Positions 22,603-32,039 of a stretch of 64,000 nucleotides of DNA are shown here, piece by piece. Made by a program: the position numbers and the translations under genes. Under the pieces are notes generated by a model. That model was not told where the DNA came from and ran no database searches. It saw only the letters and a list, made by a program, of their open reading frames with translations. Origin of the DNA: Mytilus edulis (Eukaryota > Mollusca > Bivalvia > Mytilida > Mytilidae); the NCBI RefSeq assembly GCF_963676685.1, contig NC_092344.1:97804749-97868748 (forward strand), read 5' to 3'. Each line of letters starts with the position of its first letter. Position 1 is the stretch's first letter.

Positions 22603-22830
22603 TTAGAATTTAAATGTAACTTTTTTAGGCAAATTGTCGTGCGGCAACTGATTTTGTAGGAGTTTAACTCCACGTACATCAGTAAATGATACATGTATCT
22701 CTTCGTTCAAGTATTCACCACAGCATAGCATTCTCCGATTTTCAATATTTTGACTAGTCGAATAAGAAAATTGCGATTTAGAAATGTATATACCTTTCGA
22801 AGCGGTGACAATTGTTCCACTCAAGCACAA
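22603..22830 (-). CDS. Unknown ORF in the right arm of the inverted repeat (copy 2)
   Basis: The 75-residue reverse-strand frame pairs with the left-arm ORF (MCLSGTIVTASKG to NLPKKVTFKF). It differs from copy 1 at a handful of residues (for example TDVRGVKL against TVVRGVEL, LPHDN against LSHDN). It runs two residues past the stop of the left copy. Function is unknown. Confidence 0.3.
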   Translation of the reverse strand: MCLSGTIVTASKGIYISKSQFSYSTSQNIENRRMLCCGEYLNEEIHVSFTDVRGVKLLQNQLPHDNLPKKVTFKF

Positions 22831-23191
22831 CCGGAAAATCCTCTCACGGTTTTCATTGCAGAACCAAATGTTCTGCGTGTGTAGATTACCAGCCGTGGTA
22901 TGTAGTGAACGCAGGTACTACTGGTGTGATAGACACTGGCATGGATACAACTGCACGCCAAAAAGTAACAAAATTCTTGCCTAAACTTGCTTATTTGCTG
23001 AAGAAAAATTGAATGATTGATTTGATTTTGACCTTAAGGTATTCTGCCATAGTTCTCCAAGGCCAGATACCTTACCCCCACATCGGTGCTAAGCATGAAA
23101 AGGGTTTTTCTTTCAAGAGGTGACACTGGTAATTATGACAAAAATCGTTTATGGTAATGCACCAATGTGACAGCGATGCCTTGTTGTCAAA

Positions 23192-23328
23192 AGACAAAAG
23201 GTTCGGTTTAATTCGGAAAAAAAATGATTATTTGAAGACAAAAGGTTCGGTTTAATTCGAAAAAAAATTAGATTATTTGAAGACAAAAGGTTCGGTTTAA
23301 TTCGAAAAAAAAATAGATTATTTGAGGT
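23192..23328. repeat. Three tandem copies of a 44-45 bp unit
   Basis: Units starting 'agacaaaaggttcggtttaattcg' begin at 23192, 23236 and 23281. Each is followed by an A-run and 'gattatttga'. It is non-coding. Confidence 0.85.
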
Positions 23329-24176
23329 CGAACATCAAATACAAGTATTGGATTCAAATTGTAAAAAGTAGATAAGTAAAACCCAAAAAACTACCGTAGC
23401 CGCACTTCTCAGATTGATACACTGATTAACATGCAAAAGATGCTATGATAAAAAGTTCTTGTCCATATAAAAAAAAATTGGCGTAGAAAAATGTATCATT
23501 ATTGATCAGGCATCCTGATTACAAACATTTAAAATCCATAAGGGACGTCCAGTTCTGAATTTCATCAGTACTAGGAATCGAACATTTTGGATAAGTGTCC
23601 ACAAGGTTTTGACTTTAAATACGTGTGAAAAGAATTATAGAAATAACCTGTAGATTGATATCAATATAATGTGTTCTGTTACCATTTCATTATTAGTTAA
23701 CTATAAGTCCCAACAGGAAGGAAATTGGTAATATTATAATAATGTTTGAGTAATCCTTATATTAAAATTGGAAAAGCATGGGTTGTATACATCAGAAATC
23801 GATTTGAATAGAAGTTTTGTACAGATACAATATTGGACTTATCCAAGTTACCGTAAACATTACATTGTCATGTATTTTGACAATGTTTGCATTTAAATTC
23901 ACATGTATTGATGTATAAATGATAGGTTGGGTTAAGTAAATTTTTAACCGTTGAATCGCTTTTAAGTTTAAATAATCGATACCAAATAAGTAATTTGCTA
24001 GCTAGAATGGCATTCACTCGGAGATTTGTGCATGTGGCATATTGAGCACACCTATCACTTTAAGTTGCATTAAACAGAATTTATAAGTTTGGTGATATTC
24101 AATTTAAATCATAATACAAGACGGAAAATCAACACATATAATTTGATGATGGTAAAATAGCAAAGAAAGATACAAT

Positions 24177-24477
24177 ATGAATAAAGAACATCGAAAAAGG
24201 ATTACTCAAAATTTGACATATCTGAAAGAAAGAATGCTAGATTTAGATCCACTGCTGGATTGTCTAATTGAGCGAGATGTGTTTCAGTTAGAGCATCGTT
24301 CCAGGATTGATGCTGCAACTCCACCTACTCCTCAGAGAAAGTTTAATGAATTCATTCAACTGTTGCTGTCATCATCACACCCTGCAGCATACCATGCCTT
24401 TCTGGAAGCACTTCAAAATGAGCGACAGTTTTATGTGGTGGAGAGACTTCAAAATACAGTGGTAAAGCTGGATAATG
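24177..24477 (+). CDS. CARD gene exon 1 (CARD domain)
   Basis: ATG at 24177; donor AATG|GTAATT after 24477 leaves one base. It encodes the whole CARD, residues 1-100. Unspliced, the frame ends in a stop six codons later, which would give a CARD-only protein of 105 residues. Confidence 0.85.
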
Positions 24478-27400
24478 GTAATTGTTTATCTTAAATACAT
24501 AATGCTTTTTTTTTTTTTACAAAAATACGAAAAAAACAAAACAAATTTTCTGCTACAAGTCAGCATCAGATGCAATACATGAGTTCATATGTTCAGTGAT
24601 TTTGAGAAATATTTGGTCAAGTTTAGGTATAAAACAATTTGCTATGGAAGCAGATCAAGTTAGCCATAACTTGTTTTTACCAACATCATGTTTACTTTCA
24701 TGATATATCAAGAAAAAAATTTCAGATATCAATTTCAGAATTTCAGGTTATACAAAAAAATACGTTTGTGATTGAATTTAGAAACGTTCGAAGACATAAT
24801 TTTTAAAAGGTATATACAACATTTCGATATAATTTGTAGTTTACACATTTGTCATACAAGCTGTTTGTTTTCTTCACCTCAACATTACCAGTATTACTGG
24901 GCGATGATACCCACTTTACAATAAGACCAAGAATTTAATTTACGAATTTTCAAGAAATTCGCCACATTCTATTCTATTAGTACTATATTATATCTACTTT
25001 TTAAACGCCTAATGTTTTATAACTATAGAGGTTTTGGAAGCTTAACTCGTTCAACTGATGAAATATGCAATAATTAAAACCATGCACTGAAAACATTGGA
25101 AATCATCTTTCACAAACTAATTTCGATAAAATTTTGATTCTTTTAGCAGCATACAATCTCGCTCTTTAACGAAATGTAGTCAATAGTACAAAAACAGTTA
25201 AAAATCGAGTCTCCTTTCTGACATGTCAGACATCTCGTGCTTATCGTTTTAAGTATACAGTTTTCCTCTATCTAAAATAGTTCTTTTGAAAATAGCAAAA
25301 AAAATACCAAAACCTGCACATTTTGTTAAAATGGACGTTTCAGTGATGTCTGCTTTTTTTAAGTGTCAGGCTAGATCGACCGTGACTTACTGGTCATTTT
25401 TGAGAATTTTTTTAACTAAAGCTATAATCTACTGTAGGTGCAAAATGGGGATCGTCTGTTTAGGAAACACAATAGAGTAGACCTTTACCATCAAGTTTAA
25501 AAAAAAAAAAAAAAAGAGGGGGGAGGGGGGTGAAAGGTTATAATTTTGGTTTACGACGACCAAAGGTCAACGTCGCCATATGATTACACAAGCGTAAATA
25601 GTCCTCAAGGGACACTTTTGCCCCCAAAAAAGTAAAAATCGGTGTAAACCAAAAAGTTAAATCAATCAATTATTTGACCCTGCTTGTGAAGTTGGAATAC
25701 AGAGAAAATCTTCTGTCTGCTTTTCAGGGTCAGTGAGAGCAAAGACTCCCCACAAGAGGCAACCTGTTCAAACGGTAAGTTCTTTTTAAGACCTAGGTTT
25801 CGAGTGACTCGAAGTGCATAACGATTAATTACACAGCTATAAAGCTCCCAAATCGCTCACCGGGCAAAATATAATGCAAAAGTTATTAAATATCGTCATA
25901 TCAGAATAAGTCATATAAAGAGTCCATGGACAACTTCTACGAAGTCAGCTTATTTGTAACTCTAGTCTTGTTCATTTTTATTATTTAAAGGGGCACTAGC
26001 TGTCAAAATCATGTTCACCGATTGGACTCAATCTCTCATATTTGTTTTATAACAATGTTAAACATTTATCCAAATTATAAAAATTATAAAATAATCAGTT
26101 GACAGTGCATGGGTATGGGCATGGTAATATATATCTTCGTTTCGTGTGTATTTTAGTCTATACGCCATCAAATTAACTGTAGAGATGACCTCAGGAGGAC
26201 TACCGATGTCCATATTTGCGGATATAAACATAAACATAAACATAGATATAGATAGGTAGCGAAACTCGTGGAATTGGATTCTTCTATGCCTATTTAGTTT
26301 CATTTATTGATAATATTAAAAATACATGTAAATCATCCTTTTTACCTATATAAGAATGATGCTTTTGAGAATCGAATCAGTCAATCAAATGATTTACATT
26401 TCTTCACTTTCAATGTTGACATTATTTTACTTTAAATAATCGAACACGCACACAATTCATGCGTTATAAATCTCTAGCTTGAGTTAAATTGAAGTTCACA
26501 TGAATACGGATTTAGTGAGGTAGAATTATTCACTTGCAAGTGAATAATTTATCATCAATTATTCTTAGCTTATTTTGACAAAATTGGACCATACTGGCTG
26601 CTAGTAGCGAATTATTATTCCACTATTTCACTTTTGTTACTTGTTTGGCTTTATAAATATTTTGATATGAGCATCACTGATGAGTCTTATGTAGACGAAA
26701 CGCGCGTCTGGCGTACTAAATTATAATCCTGGTACCTTTGATGACTATTTACACCACTGGGTCGATGCCACTGTTGGTGGACGTTTCGTCCCCGAGGGTA
26801 TCACCAGCCCAGTAGTCAACACATCGGTGTTGACATGAATATCAATAATGTGGTCATTTTAATAAATTTCCTGTTACAAAACTTTGAATTTTACGAAAAA
26901 TTAAGGATTTTCTTATCCCAGGCATAGATTACCTTAGCCGTATTTGGCACAACTTTTTGGAATTTTGGATCCTCAATGCTCTTCAACTTTGTACTTGTTT
27001 GGCTTTATAAATATTTTGATATGAGCGTCACCGATGAGTCTTATATAGACGAAACGCGCTTCTGGCATACTAAATTATAATCCTGGTACCTTTGATAACT
27101 ATTTACACCACTGGGTCGATGCCACTGCTGGTGGACGTTTCGTCCCCGAGGGTATCACCAGCCCAGTAGTCAACACTTCGGTGTTGACATGAATATCAAT
27201 AATGTGGTCATTTTAATAAATTTCCTGTTACAAAACTTTGAATTTTACGAAAAATTAAGGATTTTCTTATCCCAGGCATAGATTACCTTAGCCGTATTTG
27301 GCACAACTTTTTGGAATTTTGGATCCTCAATGCTCTTCAACTTTGTACTTGTTTGGCTTTATAAATATTTTGATATGAGCGTCACTGATGAGTCTTATGT

Positions 27401-29241
27401 AGACGAAACGCGCGTCTGGCGTACTAAATTATAATCCTGGTACCTTTGATAACTATTGTTAATGATTGACAATAAAACAATCACATCTTATATTTTTTTA
27501 TGTATCTCGTAGCTAGTGCCCCTTTGAGTTTGTCCTAGATTGTTATGTAAAATCAATCTTATTAAATTTCTGATCTATTGCAAAACGCGCGCTCGTGTAT
27601 ATAAGGATAACGAGATCAGAGATATATACTTATAATACATTAGATTAGTAGTACAGAAAACTTAAAAAACACAAAAGCCATCACAAAGACAGCTTTGCTA
27701 TATATGGTTTCTTTCTATTTATTGAAGTGTTAAAGACTGATAGTAAAACGCAAAACAATGGATAAATATCGTCATTTAGGTGCTACAACACCTGTAAGGA
27801 TTATAATGTTCGATATTTACAGCTTTTCTTTTCGTTCTATTTAATTAAAATAATAATAACAAAAAAACTCATGTAGGGTTAAAAATCCTCATTTGACGGA
27901 CAATTATTCATATATATAAGGAGGCGATTGGCGATTTCGCTTCAATTTACCTGTTTGTAGATTACGGGTTAATAGCTTCTCTATTAACTGAATTCTATTG
28001 CGGTGTTAAAGATAAACGAAAATAAAAAGTGCATTAATTCCTACAAGGAGTTAGATTTCAGGACAATACGAAGAGCAAGCCGATTTTAATATTTATTCGA
28101 ATTCCTTAAGATATCTTATAACTTATGTGAGATATCTTGAAATTCGAATAAACGGTCAAATTGGCTTGCCATAAGTCCTTGTTTATCGACGAAGAAAACT
28201 AAATACGATTAGAAGATCTTAGACGTTTTTTATGGAATAAGATTGATAATTATTGGGGGGGGGGGGGGGGGGAGAATAAATATAAAATGTCAGGTATCAG
28301 CACTAGAAAACGGCAACTTTATTTTGTGTCAAACTTGGATATTAGTTTACTAGTGTTTATAAAGTGTGTATATAGTTTATGTATTATCGTTTTAGATAGA
28401 GCCAGCACTTTCCAGTGGATATGCACATATGGACCAAGTTGCTTCTGTTATGTCAAAAGTCCTATCTGAATTCAGCGGAAAGTTAACTGAGGAATTAGTT
28501 ACTAATTTTGAAAAAAGAAGAGAAGATGATATACGAGAGATGGAAGAAAATATGGAGGCCAAATTAGGGAAATTCAGTGAACAATGGGAACATGAGAAGA
28601 AACAAATGCTACTACAGAATGACAGTGCCATAAAATCTCTACAAGATGGGATCGAAAGTCTGCAACGAAAACAAAACGAATGTGAAAAACTAAAATTGAA
28701 ATATGACCAACTGAAACAACATCAGAAGGATTTGAGAGAAAAGGAAAACGAACGATGGCAAAAACTGACACAATCAAACTTAGAAAATTCTCAACTAAAA
28801 GCCGAAAATACACTGTTAAAGGAAGAAGTTGATCGATTGAAAGATAAAATAGAAGAACTTCAAGATGAAGCATCAACTGTAAGAAAAGGAAAACTAAATT
28901 CCGATAGTGAGGCCAAACATCTGTTGACTGAGAACAGGAATCTTAGATCAGAACTAGACGAAAAGGAAAAAGAACGTGATGATTTGAAACGAGATATCGA
29001 GAATGCTTATGAAAGAATTCATGAGATAATACGCGTTCAGAAAGAAAAATCATCAGCCGAGGATTCAACTTATAAAACAGTTCTAGATAAACAGAATCAA
29101 AAGTTGTCCGAAATATACGACGCTGTTAATGCTTTGTCGGCTAGAGATAGGTTGAATCAGATCAAATCATCTGGAGCCCCAAGAACATTATACATTGGTG
29201 GGAATGCCATCCAAAGGTCAAACAGATCTAATAAATCATAA
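24177..29241 (+). CDS. CARD and coiled-coil adaptor-like protein (3 exons, 397 residues)
   Basis: Exons are 24177-24477, 25728-25774 and 28396-29241, all GT-AG with frame kept. Residues 1-95 form a caspase-recruitment domain: six amphipathic helices with the pattern LTYLKERMLDLDPLLDCLIERDVF, EHRSRIDAA and AAYHAFLEAL, close in spacing to the CARDs of caspase-2 and RAIDD. Residues 150-365 are a long heptad-rich coiled coil (Glu/Lys/Leu/Gln), followed by a short basic Ser/Asn tail. CARDs pair with other CARDs in apoptosis and NF-kB signalling; a CARD plus coiled coil resembles the N-terminal half of CARD9/CARD11, but no MAGUK part is present. The start ATG opens the CARD directly, with no upstream extension seen. 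The exact partner and pathway are unknown. Confidence 0.85.
25501..25532. repeat. Poly(A)/poly(G) simple tract in CARD gene intron 1
   Basis: A run of about 17 A is followed by GAGGGGGGAGGGGGG. The rest of intron 24478-25727 shows nothing recognised. Confidence 0.7.
25728..25774 (+). CDS. CARD gene exon 2 (47-nt linker exon)
   Basis: Acceptor CTGCTTTTCAG, donor ACG|GTAAGT. It completes a Gly codon and adds SVRAKTPHKRQPVQT, a basic linker; the exon ends in phase 0. Confidence 0.8.
26671..26714 (+). ncRNA. Hammerhead ribozyme, unit 1
   Basis: Core CTGATGA at 26677-26683, helix II GTCT/AGAC (26684-26687, 26693-26696), GAA at 26697-26699, two-pair helix III (AC, loop GCGC, GT), cleavable C at 26708. 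Helix I pairs GCATCA with TGGCGT; one pair is a mismatch (A-C), so cleavage may be weaker. The short helix III is the style found in Penelope-like elements and metazoan retrozymes. Confidence 0.75.
27025..27068 (+). ncRNA. Hammerhead ribozyme, unit 2 (degenerate)
   Basis: Same layout as unit 1, but the core reads CCGATGA (the invariant T is C) and helix III has lost a pair (GCGCTTC for GCGCGTC). Both changes hit positions needed for catalysis, so this copy is probably inactive. Confidence 0.7.
27379..27422 (+). ncRNA. Hammerhead ribozyme, unit 3 (intact)
   Basis: All conserved core bases are present: CTGATGA at 27385-27391, helix II GTCT/AGAC with a 5-nt loop, GAA, helix III AC-GCGC-GT, cleavage after C 27416. 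Helix I pairs GCGTCA with TGGCGT over six positions, including two G-U pairs. This is the best candidate for an active ribozyme in the window. Confidence 0.82.
27598..27605 (+). promoter_or_regulatory. TATA box of a possible internal promoter in the CARD gene
   Basis: TATATAAG at 27598-27605 follows a short GC-rich patch (acgcgcgctcgtg). A start about 30 bases on (near 27630) would make an untranslated leader running to the ATG at 27758. It sits 70 bases beyond the end of the TIR element. Confidence 0.45.
27758..27793 (+). CDS. Possible alternative first coding exon of the CARD gene (CARD-less isoform)
   Basis: ATG at 27758 opens twelve codons (MDKYRHLGATTP) that end at the donor CCT|GTAAGG, in phase 0. 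Exon 3 at 28396 is also entered in phase 0, so the two join in frame to give a ~293-residue protein with the coiled coil but no CARD. A TATA box lies about 160 bases upstream. In-frame stop TAA at 27731 bounds the exon; an internal-exon reading would need a poor acceptor. Confidence 0.45.
28070..28185. repeat. Imperfect inverted repeat/hairpin (MITE-like)
   Basis: The left arm 'gagcaagccgattttaatatttattcgaattccttaagatatct' is mirrored by 'agatatcttgaaattcgaataaacggtcaaattggcttgcc', around a loop of about 15 bases. It lies in intron 2 of the CARD gene. Confidence 0.7.
28254..28272. repeat. Poly(G) tract
   Basis: An uninterrupted run of about 18 G bases in the CARD gene intron, 120 bases before exon 3. 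It is prone to length error in sequencing. Confidence 0.8.
28396..29241 (+). CDS. CARD gene exon 3 (coiled coil, C-terminus)
   Basis: Acceptor TCGTTTTAG; stop TAA 29239-29241. It encodes 281 residues, most of it continuous heptads from NFEKRRED to VNALSAR, then the tail TLYIGGNAIQRSNRSNKS. Confidence 0.9.
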   Translation: MEPALSSGYAHMDQVASVMSKVLSEFSGKLTEELVTNFEKRREDDIREMEENMEAKLGKFSEQWEHEKKQMLLQNDSAIKSLQDGIESLQRKQNECEKLKLKYDQLKQHQKDLREKENERWQKLTQSNLENSQLKAENTLLKEEVDRLKDKIEELQDEASTVRKGKLNSDSEAKHLLTENRNLRSELDEKEKERDDLKRDIENAYERIHEIIRVQKEKSSAEDSTYKTVLDKQNQKLSEIYDAVNALSARDRLNQIKSSGAPRTLYIGGNAIQRSNRSNKS

Positions 29242-29401
29242 TTTTGAAAATATTTTCCACGGAGAGTGATCAAGTAATCAAAAATAAGGGAACAAAAATT
29301 TGAACATAATTTATTTTCGTACATGTTTAAAGCATTACTAATGTTTTCTTGTTTTGTGCATCAAGCAGTAACTCATGTTTTCTTGTTCCAGATACATTGT
29401 T

Positions 29402-29417
29402 AATAAATTCTAATAAA
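29402..29417 (+). promoter_or_regulatory. Candidate poly(A) signals of the CARD gene
   Basis: Two AATAAA hexamers at 29402-29407 and 29412-29417, about 165 bases after the stop. Confidence 0.5.
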
Positions 29418-30570
29418 ATGGGCGTGATTATCTGTTTAAATCACCTGCATAAAGGCTCAACGACTTATTTCGTGTAACTTATGATCAAATTTTGTCATAA
29501 GAATTTATGCATGTAAAAAGAGCCCCTTGTGATCTTAGCATCAATTGGCGTCGTCCTTCATCGTTTTTAAACTATTTTTATAATTTTTCAAAATTCTCAT
29601 ATGGAATTTTATTATTTTTACTGTGTGTGACTGTTTCTTGGTATGTCTAGTTCATAAATTGTATTCGATATTTTGATTCATCATCAGAAAAAACCATTAT
29701 TGCTTAAAATAGAACATAGGAGTAATGCCATGGGTTGTATCTCTTTTTTTTTAAATTGGCTTTACGCTTCTGGTTTTTTTTTTGGTTTCCTCCTTAAAGA
29801 ATGGACATAATGATTTGCAGCAATCTTATATCTTTTAATTATTAACATTTTTTTTCTACCAGCAAGTTTCTATTGAGTAAACAAAATGTTGATCTATCAC
29901 ATTTAGATTTGTATTGATCAACATACGAGGGCATTTTGGCTTATGCAGTATATTGAAAAAGTCTATAAAAAAATTATGGATGTCAGTGCTTTCGACAGGC
30001 TGTATATTTGATCCTCTCTTGAATGTGTGTTAAATGCATTTTGATTGAAAACAATTAATCCAAGTATGAAATTTTATTTTTTTATATTATTTTTTTAATC
30101 AATTAGTTTTTTTTCAGTTGCATTGTATATTTTTAGAGCAAGAGCATTATTCGACTCATTTATTTGGAGCAAATGTTTTATTGCTGAAGATTTTATTCTG
30201 GTATATAGGGCAATCTGTTCAGCTCGACTAAACATGCAACATTTGATGTTTTGCAATGTTCTCCTAGAATTTCCTTGATAAAGTTCAACTGCAAGTGTTC
30301 GAATGGATCTGGATCCATGTTTACCAATTCACCAACCTACACTATCGTATAGAGCAATAGGCACAACAAGAGAGTCAAATACTTGCATTAGTTTTGCTAC
30401 AAATATGTATATGGGGAGGTAACTCAAATTAATATGAATACTGTGTGTTGTGCAAGGTGACTTGCTAGAAAGTGTCTAATAAAAATCCAATGATCACTAT
30501 CTCCACAAACTTAATTCTAAATAAAATATTATCAAATCTTTTTCTTTTCTTTCTTTTGTGCTTTTCCAAA
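29418..30570. other. Intergenic, nothing recognised
   Basis: AT-rich sequence with T-runs; no ORF, RNA or clear repeat was seen. Confidence 0.5.
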
Positions 30571-30579
30571 ATAATCTTC

Positions 30580-31235
30580 AGGAAATAAAAATATAACATT
30601 CTTTTGCTACTCCATAACTGCGAAATAAAACGACCGAACCCATATTACAATTCAAATCAGAATCAATTCAACAAAAATATAATATTCTATTTCTACTCTA
30701 TTACTGCTAAATAAAAAAAAAACCGAACTAATAGTACAATTTAAATCAGAATCCATTTAACAAAAATATAATATTCTATTGCTACTCCTTTACTGCGAAA
30801 TAAGTTCAAATAACCCAACTACCGAACTCAAAGAACAATTTAAATCAGAAACAATCTTATAAAAATATAATACAATGCTATTGTTACTCCTTTACTGCGA
30901 AATAACAAAACTACCGAACTCCAAGAACAATTCAAATCAGAAACAATCTAATAAAAATATAATATTCTATTGCTTCTCAATTAAAGCGAAATAACAAAAC
31001 TACCGAACTTCACTGAGAACAATTCAAATAAAAAACAACCTAATAAAAATATAATATTCTACTGCTACTCAATTACTGCAAAGTAACAAAACTACCGAAC
31101 TCCAAGAACAATTCAAATCAGAAACAATCTAATAAAAATATAATATTCTATTGCTTCTCAATTAAAGCGAAATAACAAAACTACCGAACTCCTAGAACAA
31201 TTCAAGTCAGAAACAATCTTAAAAAAAGGATAAAA
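30580..31235. repeat. Minisatellite: seven copies of a ~90-bp unit
   Basis: Units begin 'aaaaatataa.attctattgct' near 30586, 30676, 30763, 30857, 30953, 31047 and 31136. Each contains 'ctactgcgaaataacaaaactaccgaactc.aagaacaattcaaatcagaaacaatct'. Spacing is 87-96 bp. It is non-coding. Confidence 0.85.
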
Positions 31236-31239
31236 CTAA

Positions 31240-31660
31240 GATTTCGTTTAGTATAATGAAAACCGAGTTCTATATTTTAATTACATTGAATCAGAAAGTC
31301 CCTTATTAAAAGGCAAAATCAAAAGCTCAAAAACATCAAACAAATGTCATATTCCTGACTAGGTACAAAACGTGCTTGTAGCTGGTTTGCAGCAAACACA
31401 CAGGAGAAAGATTTATATGCATATTATAAAGGCAACAGTAGTTTACCGCTGTTCGAAAGTCATAAATCGATTGAGAAAAAGCAAATCCGGGTTACACACT
31501 AAAACTGAGAGAAACAGATCAGATATAAGAGGAAAACATTGAAACAACAGAAACACTAAAGATTAAAAGTACAACAAAAAACCAAACGACAATGCAACAC
31601 ACACACAGAAACGAACTACGATAGTATAAGATAACAATTACTATGCAACAGGTCTGCAGC
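31240..31660. repeat. Retroelement-associated dispersed repeat
   Basis: 'gaatcagaaagtcccttattaaaaggcaaaatcaaaagctcaaaaacatcaaacaaatgtcatattcctgac' and the 'gcagcaaacacaca' boxes near 31390 and 31660 look like non-coding retroelement sequence upstream (in minus sense, downstream) of the LINE relic at 32040. Confidence 0.35.
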
Positions 31661-32039
31661 AAACACACATTAACATGGTAAATAATTTGCCACAAGCAGT
31701 GCTGCAAATGCCTATTAAATGTTTGCTGCATGTTTGCCCTTGTAGTATTGAGGAGGCAGATTTTTCCCCGTGAAGGATAGGACATGAATATGGCGGAATA
31801 CCTTCAGTTCTACTTAAAAGATACAATAATGCAATATATTTCTGTCTGTATATGTATATGTTTAATTACGTAGAAGGTACCATTTCTTGATTTAAATCGA
31901 CGGGAGAGAGAACCCATAGATGGTGTTAGAGATCTGTTTTGAAACTCACCACTGACTTGATGCGCACTGTATCTTCAAGTTGGTTCCAATGAATCACATT
32001 AATGAATAATTAGTTCTTAAATTGCTCAGTTTGCATTTC

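Larger units (their letters stand above)
21040..22900. repeat. Long inverted repeat (arms ~600 bp, spacer ~660 bp)
   Basis: The left arm, about 21040-21645, is matched in reverse complement by about 22310-22900. Shared landmarks include 'cacgcagaacatttggttctgcaatgaaaaccgtgagaggattttccgg', 'ggtcaatgggtatgaatgtcgttttggg' and 'gacatcgtgaatgcgtgaggggac'. The arms differ at scattered bases and small indels. The spacer contains a truncated copy of the ribozyme-bearing repeat of 26.6-27.5 kb. The whole may be a foldback-type element or an inverted segmental duplication. Confidence 0.85.
26640..27455 (+). mobile_element. Retrozyme-like tandem insertion: 354-bp units with hammerhead ribozymes, TTGTTA target duplication
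   Basis: The 816-bp insert is flanked by TTGTTA on both sides (26634-26639 and 27456-27461). It contains two and a third copies of a 354-bp unit (phase marks 26671, 27025, 27379), nearly identical. Each unit carries a hammerhead-ribozyme motif, and the insert starts about 30 bases before the first and ends about 33 bases after the third. Tandem units bounded by type I hammerheads are the hallmark of retrozymes, which move through self-cleaved, circularised RNA. There is no ORF. It depends on another element for reverse transcription. Confidence 0.75.
25987..27525. mobile_element. TIR DNA element (AAAGGGGCACTAGCT) carrying a nested insertion
   Basis: AAAGGGGCACTAGCT at 25987-26001 is matched by its exact reverse complement at 27511-27525. 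There is no transposase, so it is non-autonomous. A related, right-truncated copy lies at 33265-33655 and shows the internal sequence without the insertion (ttcactttcattaatgattga). The element lies inside intron 2 of the CARD gene. Confidence 0.75.

Noticed and set aside
26671..26716. Alternative hammerhead fold with a four-pair helix III (ACGC/GCGT) and cleavage after GTA
   Set aside because: That fold leaves helix I unpaired; the short helix III version with cleavage after GTC pairs helix I over six positions.
30580..31235. CRISPR-like array
   Set aside because: The whole 90-bp unit repeats, with no variable spacers.
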